Part shown: one piece after another, positions 34,537 to 43,777 of the stretch
Layout: each line of letters opens with the position of its first letter
Numbering within the stretch: position 1 is the stretch's first letter
Assembly (NCBI RefSeq): GCF_029868385.1
Contig: NZ_JARWNX010000062.1
Coordinates: 248,001 to 312,000 of the forward strand
Source of the DNA: Nocardia cyriacigeorgica
GTDB taxonomy: Bacteria; Actinomycetota; Actinomycetes; Mycobacteriales; Mycobacteriaceae
DNA: 64,000 nt
Direction of reading: 5' to 3'
Program-made: the position numbers and the translations under genes
Notes under the pieces: model-generated
Databases searched by the model: none
Told to the model about the DNA's origin: nothing
The model's input: only the letters and a program-made list of their open reading frames with translations

Positions 34537-35237
34537 CCGGCGGGCCAGGGCTGCGGATGCAGGGCGGTGTCCCAGAACATCAACTCGTACCGGGTGGCGA
34601 GGGTGAATGCCGCGGCCATCGCCTCCCGCTCACGGCCGGTCGCCGACTCGGCGGCCGCGTCCACCAGCGAGCGGGCCGTGGCGGCGGATTTCTGGAAGTC
34701 CTCGGCGCCATAGGTGGTGACCCACCGCGCGTACGGGTGGTCCGGGTCGGCGGCGACCACCTGCGCGGCGCTCTCGGCCAGATCGCGACCCACCTCGGCA
34801 TAGATCCAGAAGCAGGGCAGCGCCGCGGCCGCCCCCACCGCGTACGGCTCGGTGGCGGCCGTGGCGATCAGATACGACACATAGGCCAGACACGTCTGCG
34901 AATGCTCCGGCGCACCCTCGCGCGGCGGCAGCGCGCCCCCGGTGAGCAACTCGTCGTGCATGGCCGATTCCACGGCGGCGGCGGTGGCCGACGAGTTCGC
35001 CCAGAACGCGGCGGTCTGCGGATCGGGCGCTTTCGACGCCAGAATGGCCAGCGCCTTCGAGTACCCGGTCAGATACAGCGAATCCTGTTCGATGTAGGTG
35101 CGGAACACCTCGGGCGGCAGGGTGCCGTCGCCGAGTCGCCGCAGGAATTCCAGGTCGTCGATCGCGACCCGGAGAACCTTCGTCCGGTCCCAGAGTTGGT
35201 CGGTGAACCGACCCGTATTCGTCGTAGGGGCGTGCAA
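34533..35237 (-). CDS. tenA: TenA family thiaminase II
   Basis: 234 residues, all-helical. TenA features include the acidic EFLRRLGDGTLP / FRTYIEQDSLYL region and the HDEL helix. The catalytic Cys is expected within AEHSQTCLAYVSYLI. A late conserved stretch YELMFWDTAL closes the domain. TenA salvages pyrimidine from degraded thiamin. The start TTG 35237 lies directly after the TPP aptamer, whose 3' strand contains the AAGGGA ribosome binding site, so TPP should block translation. Confidence 0.9.
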   Translation of the reverse strand: MHAPTTNTGRFTDQLWDRTKVLRVAIDDLEFLRRLGDGTLPPEVFRTYIEQDSLYLTGYSKALAILASKAPDPQTAAFWANSSATAAAVESAMHDELLTGGALPPREGAPEHSQTCLAYVSYLIATAATEPYAVGAAAALPCFWIYAEVGRDLAESAAQVVAADPDHPYARWVTTYGAEDFQKSAATARSLVDAAAESATGREREAMAAAFTLATRYELMFWDTALHPQPWPAG

Positions 35238-35239
35238 CG

Positions 35240-35325
35240 CCGTGACATCCCTTCGTCAGCATTACCTGAACAGGTTCGCCGGGTGTGTTCTCAGCCTCGC
35301 GGTAGCGAAGCACCCCGTGTCCGAC
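35240..35325 (-). promoter_or_regulatory. TPP riboswitch (THI element)
   Basis: On the minus strand the conserved elements occur in the right order: GGGGTGC (35316-35310), CTGAGA (35294-35289), GAACCTG (35277-35271), and CTGACGAAGGGA (35259-35248) at the 3' side. It controls tenA and the thiamin-precursor importer. The AAGGGA at its 3' end is the likely ribosome binding site, pointing to translational control. Confidence 0.95.
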
Positions 35326-35428
35326 GACCGACCATAGCAGTGCCTATCCGGACGAAGGGGACCTACATCCGGGCTCGACCGCCGCGCGCGGTTCGGGAAG
35401 TGCCGCGTGTCACAGTAGAACTCCATCA

Positions 35429-35447
35429 TTAGGCAAGGCTTTCCTGC
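35429..35447. promoter_or_regulatory. Candidate IdeR iron box before the ABC pair
   Basis: TTAGGCAAGGCTTTCCTGC matches the 19-base IdeR/DtxR consensus at 13 positions, with the 5' half nearly intact. It lies 46 bases before the first ABC gene. Weaker than the box at 48888. Confidence 0.5.
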
Positions 35448-35492
35448 ATTCGAGCGAACTGGATAGACTGCCCGTGACTACCCGCCCGAACG

Positions 35493-37328
35493 ATGCGTAG
35501 GGGTTCCTCTGTGCCCGAAGACAGCCTGACCGGCGACCGTCCCGAGACGGTCGCCGACCCGAAACAGGCCAGACAAGCCGAGAAGACGGCGCGCAACGCG
35601 GTGCTCGCGCCGGTGCGCGGGCGGCTGGCGATCGCCAGCGCGATCGTGTTCGTCTCCGCGGTGTGCGCGGTGCTGCCGTTCGTGCTGATCGTCGAGGCCG
35701 CTCGGCGGCTCCTCGACGGCGACACCACCGATGTGTGGCAGCCGGTGCTGGTGGCGCTGATCCTGCTCGGCCTGCGCGGCATGCTGTATTCCGGCGCGCT
35801 GCTGTGGACCCACGTCATCGACGCCGACAACCAGCTGCATCTGCGGCAGTCGCTGGCCGACAAGCTGCGCCGGGTGCCACTCGGCTGGTTCGGGGCCCGC
35901 ACCTCGGGTGAGGTCAAAAAACTCCTCCAGGACGATGTGGAGGCCATCCACTATCTGGTCGCGCACGCGCAGATGGAGTTCACCGCGGCGATCGTGACGC
36001 CCATCCTGACGCTCGGCTACCTGTTCCTGGTGGACTGGCGGCTCGCGCTCGCACTGCTGGCGCCGCTGGCCCTGTACGGGGTGGCGCTCGGAGCGATGAT
36101 GGGCCGCAACTACGACGAGAAGATGCGCGAATACACCGAGTGGGAGAAGCGCTCGGAGTCGGCGACGGTCGAATTCGTCGACGGCATCCAGGTGGTGCGC
36201 GCGTTCGGCCAGGCCCGTCGCGCCCACGTGCGCTACCGGGAGGCGGTGGAGGGATTCGCCGACTATTTCAAGGCGTGGGCAACGCCGATGACGCGGATCG
36301 AGGCGGCGGCCGGTCTGCTGCTCAATCCGGTGTTCCTCATGGTGGTGGTGCTCGCCGTGGGCCTGCCACTGATCTCGGGCGGTATGTCCGCGATCGATCT
36401 GCTGCCGTTCCTGCTGCTCGGTCTCGGGCTCGGCACGACGGTGCTCACGGTCGGCTATTCGGCGCAGTCGCTGCGCCAGGCCGACGCGGCGTGCCTGCGA
36501 CTGTACGAGCAGTGGCAGGTCGCGGAGCTGGAGCAGATCGACGCGACCACGACCGAAGCCGTGGAGCCGGGAACGGTCCGATTCGAGGATGTGCAGTTCG
36601 GCTACCACGAGGGCCACGATGTGCTGAAGGGCGTCACGGCGACGCTGCGTCCTGGCACCATCACGGCGCTGGTCGGGCCGAGCGGTTCCGGCAAGTCGAC
36701 CATGGCGAAACTGCTACCGCGCTTCCACGACGTCACGCGCGGACGCGTCACCATCGGTGGCCGCGATATCCGCTCGATGCCACAGGAAGACCTGTACCGC
36801 CAGGTGTCGTTCGTGTTCCAGGATGTGCGCCTGCTGCACGACACGGTGCGCGCGAACCTGGCGCTGGCACGGCCCGCCGCCAGCGACGAGGAGATCGAGC
36901 GCGTCGCGCGAGCCGCCCAGATCCACGAACGCATCCTGGCACTCCCGCGCGGCTACGACTCCGTGATCGGCGAGGACGCCCGGCTGTCCGGCGGTGAGGC
37001 GCAACGACTCTCGATCGCCCGAGCGCTGCTGGCCGATGCACCGATCCTGGTGCTCGACGAAGCGACCGCGTTCGCCGATCCGGAATCGGAGGCCGCGATC
37101 CAGGACGCCCTGGCCGAACTCGTGGCCGGACGCACCGTGCTGGTGATCGCGCATCGCCTGCACACCATCACCGGCGTCGACGAACTGCTCGTCCTCGAGG
37201 ACGGCAAGCTGGTCGAGCAGGGCACACATGACGAATTGCTCGCGGCGGGCGGCACCTACCGCGGGCTGTGGGACGCGAATGAGGCCGCGGTCCGTGATCT
37301 CGGCGAAATCGAGGGAGCTGCACGATGA
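35493..37328 (+). CDS. ABC transporter half-molecule (IrtA/YbtP-like), permease-ATPase fusion
   Basis: 611 residues: an N-terminal membrane domain with about six helices, then an ATPase with Walker A GPSGSGKST, signature LSGGE and Walker B LVLDEATAFADPE. The DEATAFADPE form is typical of siderophore-linked exporters-in-fold such as YbtPQ and IrtAB. No SIP-type reductase domain is fused. ATG 35493 is used; GTG 35511 is an alternative. It overlaps the next gene by ATGA. The iron box upstream suggests a heterodimeric importer or exporter of an iron chelate. Confidence 0.85.
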   Translation: MRRGSSVPEDSLTGDRPETVADPKQARQAEKTARNAVLAPVRGRLAIASAIVFVSAVCAVLPFVLIVEAARRLLDGDTTDVWQPVLVALILLGLRGMLYSGALLWTHVIDADNQLHLRQSLADKLRRVPLGWFGARTSGEVKKLLQDDVEAIHYLVAHAQMEFTAAIVTPILTLGYLFLVDWRLALALLAPLALYGVALGAMMGRNYDEKMREYTEWEKRSESATVEFVDGIQVVRAFGQARRAHVRYREAVEGFADYFKAWATPMTRIEAAAGLLLNPVFLMVVVLAVGLPLISGGMSAIDLLPFLLLGLGLGTTVLTVGYSAQSLRQADAACLRLYEQWQVAELEQIDATTTEAVEPGTVRFEDVQFGYHEGHDVLKGVTATLRPGTITALVGPSGSGKSTMAKLLPRFHDVTRGRVTIGGRDIRSMPQEDLYRQVSFVFQDVRLLHDTVRANLALARPAASDEEIERVARAAQIHERILALPRGYDSVIGEDARLSGGEAQRLSIARALLADAPILVLDEATAFADPESEAAIQDALAELVAGRTVLVIAHRLHTITGVDELLVLEDGKLVEQGTHDELLAAGGTYRGLWDANEAAVRDLGEIEGAAR

Positions 37329-39061
37329 TCGGCCAGATCACCCGCCTGGTGCCCGAAGAGCACCGGCCACTGCTCCCCCGCTACGGCACGGCGCTGATCG
37401 TGCTCTCGATCGCGCAGGGCATCGCCTACGTTTTGCTCGCGCCCCTGCTCGAGGACGTGTTCGCGGATCGTCTCGACCGCGCGGGCTGGTGGCTCGCCGG
37501 AATCGTGGCCGCCTATCTGGTGGTCGCCGTCGCGAGTTTCCTGCAAGCGCAGATCGGCCTGCGCATCGGCGTCGCGCTGATGCGGCATTTGCAGATGCGC
37601 CTCGGCGATCATCTGGGTGCCATGCCGCTCGGCGCTTTCGGTCCGTCCACCTCGGGTCAGGCCTCGCGTTTGATCACCTCCAGCACGCGTGAGGTGATGG
37701 GCGTGTTCGCGCATCTGCTCACCCCGCTGGTCACCGCCGTGCTGGTGCCCGCGACCGTCGCCGTCGGCATGCTGTTCATCGACTGGCGGATCTCGCTGGC
37801 GATGGTGGCGAGCGCGCCGGTGCTCTACTTCGTGAACAAATGGGGCGGATCGCTCTACGCGCACGCCACCGTGGGCCAGCATCAAGCTGCCGCCGAGGCC
37901 AACTCCCGCGTCATCGAGTTCGCTCAGGCGCAGCCGGTGCTGCGCGCTTTCGGTGCCGACGACTCCGGCACCGAGTCGCTGCGGGCGGCGCTGCGCGAAC
38001 AGGGCCGCGCCACCACGCGCTCCATCTGGGCGTCGGTGCCCGGACTGGTGATCTTCTCCTTCGTGGTGCAGCTGACGTTCATTCCGCTGGTGTGGCTGGT
38101 GATCTCGCTGTCGACGTCGGGCGATATCTCGGTGCCGGTCGCGATCGCGTTGATCGCCGTCAGCTCCCGGTTCGTCGAGCCGCTCAATCAGGCCGCCGAA
38201 CTGTCGACCGCCATCCGTCGCGCCATGGTCGCGGTGAACAAGATCAACAAGTTCCTCGACACCCCGGTGGTCGCCGAGCCCGCGGAGCCCACGGAACCGG
38301 CCGACTCCGGCATCCGGTTCGACGATGTCACCTTCGGCTATCGGGCCGACAACACCGTGTTGAACGGCGTGTCGTTCGAAGCCCCCGCCGGGACCACCAC
38401 CGCGATCGTCGGACCGAGCGGTGCGGGCAAGACCACGGTGCTGCGACTGGCCGCCCGGTTCTACGACGCGGACCGCGGCCGTATCGCGCTCGGCGACCGC
38501 GACGTACGCGAGCTGACCTCGGAGTCACTGCTGAATCAGGTCTCGCTCGTCTTCCAGGACGTGTACCTGTTCGATCAGACGGTCCTGGACAACATCCGCG
38601 TGGGCCGTCCCGATGCCACCGACGAGGAAGTGCTCCAGGCCGCCCGCACCGCGCGGGTCGACGAGATCGCCGCGCGGCTCCCCGAGGGGTGGGACACCAG
38701 GGTCGGCGAGGGCGGCACCGCATTGTCGGGCGGCGAGCGTCAACGTATCTCGATCGCGCGGGCCCTGCTCAAGAACGCCCCCGTGGTGCTCCTCGACGAG
38801 GCGACCAGCGCCCTGGACCCGCAGAACGAGGCCGCCGTGGTGCGCGGTATCCGCGAACTCACCCAGGGCAAGACGGTGCTCGTGGTTGCCCATCGCCTGC
38901 CCACCATCCGCCACGCCGACCAGATCCTCTTCCTCGATGAGGGCGGGATCGTGGAACGCGGTACGCACGACGAGCTGCTCGAAGCCGGTGGGCGGTATGC
39001 GGCGTTCTGGTCCGAACGCACCCGGGCGGCCGGGTGGCGGCTCACCGCCGCACGGGGCTGA
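37325..39061 (+). CDS. ABC transporter half-molecule (IrtB/YbtQ-like)
   Basis: 578 residues, membrane domain then ATPase with GPSGAGKT, LSGGERQRISIARALL and VVLLDEATSALDP. It should pair with the preceding protein as a heterodimer, since the ATGA overlap gives coupled synthesis. A strong bidirectional hairpin follows at 39083. The substrate is unknown; a siderophore is suggested by the iron box and the IrtAB-like pairing. Confidence 0.85.
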   Translation: MIGQITRLVPEEHRPLLPRYGTALIVLSIAQGIAYVLLAPLLEDVFADRLDRAGWWLAGIVAAYLVVAVASFLQAQIGLRIGVALMRHLQMRLGDHLGAMPLGAFGPSTSGQASRLITSSTREVMGVFAHLLTPLVTAVLVPATVAVGMLFIDWRISLAMVASAPVLYFVNKWGGSLYAHATVGQHQAAAEANSRVIEFAQAQPVLRAFGADDSGTESLRAALREQGRATTRSIWASVPGLVIFSFVVQLTFIPLVWLVISLSTSGDISVPVAIALIAVSSRFVEPLNQAAELSTAIRRAMVAVNKINKFLDTPVVAEPAEPTEPADSGIRFDDVTFGYRADNTVLNGVSFEAPAGTTTAIVGPSGAGKTTVLRLAARFYDADRGRIALGDRDVRELTSESLLNQVSLVFQDVYLFDQTVLDNIRVGRPDATDEEVLQAARTARVDEIAARLPEGWDTRVGEGGTALSGGERQRISIARALLKNAPVVLLDEATSALDPQNEAAVVRGIRELTQGKTVLVVAHRLPTIRHADQILFLDEGGIVERGTHDELLEAGGRYAAFWSERTRAAGWRLTAARG

Positions 39062-39082
39062 GGTCGCTTCGTAGCCATACCG

Positions 39083-39128
39083 AAATCCCCTGGGGCGGCG
39101 GCATGCGCTGCCGCCCCGGGGGATTTTT
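39083..39128. terminator. Bidirectional terminator between ABC pair and P450
   Basis: Long inverted repeat with arms of about 20 bases. On the plus strand it ends in a run of five T, and on the minus strand AAA precedes it, so it can stop both the ABC operon and the P450 transcript. Confidence 0.85.
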
Positions 39129-39139
39129 GGTCGGTCCGG

Positions 39140-40495
39140 TCAGCGGCGTCGTCGGTACCGCACGGTGCACGGGCCAGCGGGCCATTTGGTGACACCCGCA
39201 CCGGAAACCGGCTTCGGCATCCCGTGCACCAGCTCCAATTCGAATTCCGCGACCAGACGCGCCACGATGATCAGCATTTCCAGATGCGCGAAATGCGTGC
39301 CGAGGCAACGGTGGGCACCCGCACCGAAACCGATGAGCGAACCCCGCGCCGATTTTCCACCGGGTTGGGAATACCGGTCCGGCCAATACGCCTCGGTCGC
39401 TTCCGGAAAGGCTTCCCGGAGTCGGTGGCTGATGGCCGGGCTGGTGAAGACGAACGCGCCGCGCGGGATCGTATAGCCGTCGATGTCCAGTTCTTGCTGT
39501 GCCTGCCGGGCGAGGATATAGGCCACCGGATGCAGTCGCTCGGTTTCGTGCAGGCAGTCGTAGGTGAACTGCATGCCCCTGACGCCCGCCAGGTCCACCC
39601 GGTCGGCGGCCAGCAATCGCTCGGCTTCGGCCCGCACGCGACGTAGTTCCGAGGGATGTTCGATGAGATCGGCCAAGGCCCAAGCCACATGGCCGGTGGT
39701 GGTCTCGTGCCCCGCCCAGCAGAACAAGAGCACGAAATTGATCAGCACATCGTCGGGCACGCGGGTGCCGTCCGCGTACCTGGATTCGACCAGACTCTGC
39801 AAGAAATCCGGCGGGTCCAGCGGAGCGCGCCGCCGCTCACCGATCATGTCACCGAGCGATTGCTGGAGCCGGTCGCGGGCGCGATTGCTCCTGACGGTGC
39901 GCGGGAGGGGCAGCCAGTCGGGAAGGAAAAAGCCCATCCCCATACTGAATTTGCGGAATTCCTCGAAGAAATCTCCGGCCACCAGATCATCGGCGATCGC
40001 GGGCCCCAGAAAAGCGTGGGCCGCGATACGCATGACCAGGGGACCGAACTCCTCGGTCAGATCGAACTCGCCGTGCTCGCCAAGCGATTCGACGAACCGG
40101 GCGGCCTCCTGGTCCATGACCCGGACGTAGTCGGCGATCTGCGCGCCCTGGAACCGGGGAAGCACCACTTCCCGCTGCTTCTTCCATTGTTCGACACCGC
40201 CCATGAAATAGAACTCCGGGCCGAACATGCGCGTGAAGAACGGATAGGCGTCCGAGATCGACAGGCGCTTGTCGGTCTCCTTGAAGAAGAAATCACTGTT
40301 GCGCTTGCCGAGCAGCACGACCACATCGGCGCCCGGCATCGCGAGCTGAAAGATATTGCCGTGCTGGCGCTGCCCCCGCCAGAGCACCCGCTCCGGAGCC
40401 AGGAGGAACTCGGGCAGATGACCGACGAGCGGCTGTTTCCCGGAGACCACAGGTGGGGGTGCCGAGGATATTTTCGTCTGCTGAAGCGTGGTCAT
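39140..40495 (-). CDS. Cytochrome P450
   Basis: 451 residues. I-helix AGHETT, K-helix ETER, and the haem-binding FGAGAHRCLG with the axial Cys. The N-terminus has no membrane anchor, as in soluble bacterial P450s. ATG 40495 (MTTLQQ) is chosen over a start eight codons upstream. The operator-like AACCGAC inverted repeat 48 bases upstream suggests TetR control, although no TetR gene is adjacent. No ferredoxin or reductase gene lies nearby. Substrate unknown. Confidence 0.93.
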   Translation of the reverse strand: MTTLQQTKISSAPPPVVSGKQPLVGHLPEFLLAPERVLWRGQRQHGNIFQLAMPGADVVVLLGKRNSDFFFKETDKRLSISDAYPFFTRMFGPEFYFMGGVEQWKKQREVVLPRFQGAQIADYVRVMDQEAARFVESLGEHGEFDLTEEFGPLVMRIAAHAFLGPAIADDLVAGDFFEEFRKFSMGMGFFLPDWLPLPRTVRSNRARDRLQQSLGDMIGERRRAPLDPPDFLQSLVESRYADGTRVPDDVLINFVLLFCWAGHETTTGHVAWALADLIEHPSELRRVRAEAERLLAADRVDLAGVRGMQFTYDCLHETERLHPVAYILARQAQQELDIDGYTIPRGAFVFTSPAISHRLREAFPEATEAYWPDRYSQPGGKSARGSLIGFGAGAHRCLGTHFAHLEMLIIVARLVAEFELELVHGMPKPVSGAGVTKWPAGPCTVRYRRRR

Positions 40496-40542
40496 GGCGT
40501 ATGCGCGGACCTTTCTCACCTACCGACACCAAGCATTGGCCC

Positions 40543-40558
40543 AACCGACCAGTCGGTT
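40543..40558. promoter_or_regulatory. TetR-type operator before the P450 gene
   Basis: AACCGAC-CA-GTCGGTT, a perfect 7-2-7 inverted repeat of the size bound by TetR dimers, 48 bases upstream of the P450 start. Confidence 0.6.
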
Positions 40559-40844
40559 TAGCCGAGAAGCATAAACGAGATCCGAGATTCCGCCACCGGA
40601 AGAGATCGCGGTCGCGGGCACCGGCGTCGACAGCCGTCTCGGGGCGCCGCGTTGCGAACGCGTGCGCGTGATTCACATTGGTGGACAAAGCTTCCGGAAA
40701 TGCAAGCCGTACGAGACAGCAGATAGCATTCCAGGCAAAAGAACACAATTCCCCATCCCTGGAAAGCTCTCCACGACCTGCCGGCTGTCGAGGTCGGTGC
40801 CAGCGACCACAACGGACGGGGATCCGTCGCCCTTGACGAGGGCA
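40559..40844. other. Gene-free interval
   Basis: Stretch between the P450 promoter region and the end of the DUF574 gene; with the operator region it makes about 350 bases without a gene. The short open frames here lack a credible start. No hairpin terminator was recognised. Confidence 0.45.
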
Positions 40845-41684
40845 TCAGTTCCTCCGTGCGAGTCCGCCGAGCATCAGTCGCTCCTCGGGATGCCGCTCGC
40901 GGACCTGCGGTCCCATCGGCCACCAGTCGTCGAGTTCCACCATTCCGGGTTCCACCATCTCCAGATCACCGAAGTAGGCGGCGATCTGGTCCGTGGTGCG
41001 GTACCAGCCCGACCCGAGTCCCCTCTCGACGAACTGTCGTTCGACCCGGATAGCGAGGTCGGCGAGTTGCGAGCCGTCGTTCGGGTTCCAGAAGTGGGTG
41101 AGGCCCACGTACGACCCGACCGGAAGAGCGTCGATGTACTGGCGCATGATCGCGGCAGGATCGAGGGCGTCGTCCACGTGGTGCAGGATGCCGCACATGA
41201 TCAGCCCGATCGGCCTGGCCCGGTCGAGGTACCGAATGATCTCGTCGTTGGCGAGCAGCGTGTCCGGCTCGAGCAGATCCGCGGCAACGAAGTGGGTGTA
41301 CTCGTTCTGCTCGAGCAGCACCCGACCGTGCGCGTTGCACACCGGATCGTTATCGACATAGACGACCACGGCCTCCGGATTCGTGCTCTGCACGACCTCG
41401 TGAGTGTTGCCCACCGTGGGCAGACCAGCGCCGATATCGAGGAACTGGTCGATCCCGACCTCACCCGCCAGATACCGGACGACTCGATGCAGCCACCGCC
41501 GATTCATCCTGGACACGTCGCGCTGCCGAGGCGCGATACGCAGAATCATCTCGAACGCCGCACGGTCGACATCGTAATTGTCCTTGCCACCGAGACTGAA
41601 GTCGTAGACGCGGGCGATGCTCGCTCGGGTGGTGTCCAGGCCGACCGGGTCGCGGACTCCGGTGAGGGGTGTGGGTGTGGTCAT
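40845..41684 (-). CDS. DUF574 family SAM-dependent methyltransferase
   Basis: 279 residues. DUF574 hallmarks: TTRASIARVYDFSLGGKDNY at the N-terminus, SAM motif QFLDIGAGLPTVGNTHEV, and the acidic VVYVDNDPV. The fold is a class I methyltransferase. This family is expanded in Streptomyces and Nocardia; substrates are unknown. ATG 41684 has GAGGAG two bases upstream. Confidence 0.92.
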   Translation of the reverse strand: MTTPTPLTGVRDPVGLDTTRASIARVYDFSLGGKDNYDVDRAAFEMILRIAPRQRDVSRMNRRWLHRVVRYLAGEVGIDQFLDIGAGLPTVGNTHEVVQSTNPEAVVVYVDNDPVCNAHGRVLLEQNEYTHFVAADLLEPDTLLANDEIIRYLDRARPIGLIMCGILHHVDDALDPAAIMRQYIDALPVGSYVGLTHFWNPNDGSQLADLAIRVERQFVERGLGSGWYRTTDQIAAYFGDLEMVEPGMVELDDWWPMGPQVRERHPEERLMLGGLARRN

Positions 41685-41795
41685 GTCTCCTCAATGCGTG
41701 TGGTGGGGATGGCTGCCGCGATCAGCTCTGCGGCGGCAGCACCGCCTCTCGGCGGCCGACACAGCAGACGGCTCCTTGCGAGGTGATCGGGTGCG

Positions 41796-42026
41796 TCAGG
41801 GTTCGAGGTAGAGGCGTTCGGCGGGTAGCCGGGCCAACCCTGCTGCGCTGCCGTGGATCACGGCCACTGCGTTGGGGTGGTGGCGAATCTGCCACTCCTG
41901 CACGAAGATCAGCGCGGCCGTCAGACAGGCCGCGAAGTCCATGCGGACGCCATACAGATTCACCGAAAGGTGCACGTCCGGTTCATCGCATCGAGGGGAA
42001 GCCCGCGCGCCGATCATCGAGTTCAC
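41796..42026 (-). CDS. Hypothetical protein, last of three small overlapping ORFs
   Basis: 76 residues from GTG 42026, which overlaps the previous stop by GTGA. It contains a hydrophobic DFAACLTAALIFVQEW stretch and a C-terminal LARLPAERLYLEP. No family recognised. The overlap with the upstream frame and the regular codon pattern support a real gene. Confidence 0.5.
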   Translation of the reverse strand: MNSMIGARASPRCDEPDVHLSVNLYGVRMDFAACLTAALIFVQEWQIRHHPNAVAVIHGSAAGLARLPAERLYLEP

Positions 42027-42292
42027 GTCCGGACCTGCTGTGCGTACTCCATGGCCACGGTGTAGCGGGGACAACCGTGGTGATCGGCATGGACAGCCAT
42101 CACCTGGTGCGCGTGCGCGTAGCTACGTATCGGAACATCGACACGACAACCCGCCCGGTCATCGAGCGCCCGGAGCCCGTCGAGCGTGCGCTGTATCAGG
42201 TTTCGATCACGGCTGTGCCAGGTCTGGAGTGTGTCGTGCATAGCTCGGCTGGCCGGTACTCGGACCGGAAGCCTTTGCGGCCCTTTATTCAT
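42023..42292 (-). CDS. Hypothetical basic protein, middle of three small ORFs
   Basis: 89 residues from ATG 42292 with AAGG nine bases upstream. Rich in Arg and His (TWHSRDRNLIQRTLDGLRALDD), soluble. No family recognised. It overlaps the next frame by GTGA and the preceding one by eight bases. Confidence 0.5.
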   Translation of the reverse strand: MNKGPQRLPVRVPASRAMHDTLQTWHSRDRNLIQRTLDGLRALDDRAGCRVDVPIRSYAHAHQVMAVHADHHGCPRYTVAMEYAQQVRT

Positions 42293-42488
42293 CGCTGTGC
42301 ACCTTGCCCGTGGTTGGAGCACAAGCGTCCTTTGCACTCGGCAATACCCTCGGCCGACAACGGCAGCGGAATCCCGGCGCGCTGGCTAAGCTCAACCGCG
42401 CGTGGTACACCATCTGTGGCGTCTCGACATCTGGATCATCGCCATCCATAATCCAGTCCATTTCTGCCTCTCTGTCTGGTTCGAGCAT
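42285..42488 (-). CDS. Hypothetical 67-residue protein, first of three small ORFs
   Basis: Acidic N-terminus (DWIMDGDDPDVETPQMVYHARL) and a Cys-containing basic C-terminus (FRCRCRPRV). Stop TAA overlaps the next start. Codon use is less GC-rich than neighbouring genes, as is the whole 42.1-43.8 kb stretch, which may reflect transfer. Lower certainty than its neighbours. Confidence 0.4.
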   Translation of the reverse strand: MLEPDREAEMDWIMDGDDPDVETPQMVYHARLSLASAPGFRCRCRPRVLPSAKDACAPTTGKVHSDE

Positions 42489-42700
42489 GGTCCGCTGCTC
42501 GTGTGGTCCTGGATCGCCAACGCGGGCTTGCGGTATCAGCTTTCGTCACTCGTTTCGCGATCAGATGACGTCGAGCCGACGCCAATGCGATGCTGGACCG
42601 GACTGGCTTCTGTTGTTCTCGGCTCCACCCGACGGTATGCCGCGGCCAGCGATATCGGGACTCATCACGAATGGGACTTTCGGCCAGATGAGAGGCTTGA

Positions 42701-43777
42701 ATGGCGCTTGAAACTCACAGCACACCCATCGCCGATGGGGGCGCCCTGGACGGACGTGTCTCGGGTGCCGTACTCGCTGCGATCAGGAGGCAACTCGAAC
42801 TCAGCCAAGAGTCACTGGCCGGATCGCTGGATGTGGGGGTTAAGACTGTTGGGGCCTGGGAGCAGGGGCGGAATCCTTTGATACGGTTGCCGTTCTCTCG
42901 GTTGAGGCAGTTGAGCCGTACACTCTTGACGCTGGGTGCTAGCTCGGAGGCTGTGGCTGCGTTCGAGACTGCTCTATCCGTCGATGAAATCTTGTCCGGC
43001 CTGGATGAACGTGACCCGAGACGGCATCCGTTGGGCCTCACCGTGCCGGACAGGGCCACTACCGAGATGCTTATGTGGCCGCTGACAGGTGTAGTTCCTC
43101 GCCAATTGGCCGAGATGCCTGTAGGCCTACATATCCCTTCCGGTCAACGCGCCGACGCCGTCAGCATTCTGCGAACGCTGGCTGAATCCACAGGTGCAGA
43201 CGACCAAAGCGCAATGTTGCGGCGGCAGGCAGTTTTTCTCGTCGCTTCCCACGACGCCGCGCACAACTCACCAGATAACTGGGCTGCCGAACAGATCAAA
43301 AAACAGGTCACCGCAGCCGATCTCCGACAATGGTCACCGGAGTGGGCGGTAGCGCGCTCAGCCGCTATTCGATCGGCCAGCGTCGGTGAACCAGAATCTC
43401 TGTATCGGTTCGTTGCCGAAGGAATGAACGATCCCGACTGCGTGCTGGCGAATCTCCGATACTGGGCGTATTGGGTGGGTGAATACAACGCGCTGTGGAC
43501 CTCCGACGCCGATATGATCAGGCCGAAATGCGACGGCTGGTCTGGAGAGTTGCTGCTGCCGTCGCTTCTGTCCGGCGTGATCAGTGCACCATATCGGGAG
43601 TTGTGCGCCCATACGTTGTGGACGCTCGCTCGCGCACGACGACCATTGGTCACACATCCGAGATGGGCTTCGGTCATCTCTACTACTGTCGATGAGGTCA
43701 CCTCAGGTGACAGCCTCACCGCGCGTGCGCGGCAGCTCTTGGAACAGGTCCACTATCTCGTTGGGAGTCCGGAATGA
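42701..43777 (+). CDS. XRE-family regulator
   Basis: 358 residues. HTH at about residues 20-60 (VSGAVLAAIRRQLELSQESLAGSLDVGVKTVGAWEQGRNP); the remainder is helical without a recognised domain. ATG 42701 has GAGAGG upstream. It overlaps the HD-domain gene by ATGA and is divergent from three small ORFs. Codon use is less biased than the genome average here. Probably a regulator that senses the state of the HD enzyme's substrate, by context only. Confidence 0.8.
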   Translation: MALETHSTPIADGGALDGRVSGAVLAAIRRQLELSQESLAGSLDVGVKTVGAWEQGRNPLIRLPFSRLRQLSRTLLTLGASSEAVAAFETALSVDEILSGLDERDPRRHPLGLTVPDRATTEMLMWPLTGVVPRQLAEMPVGLHIPSGQRADAVSILRTLAESTGADDQSAMLRRQAVFLVASHDAAHNSPDNWAAEQIKKQVTAADLRQWSPEWAVARSAAIRSASVGEPESLYRFVAEGMNDPDCVLANLRYWAYWVGEYNALWTSDADMIRPKCDGWSGELLLPSLLSGVISAPYRELCAHTLWTLARARRPLVTHPRWASVISTTVDEVTSGDSLTARARQLLEQVHYLVGSPE

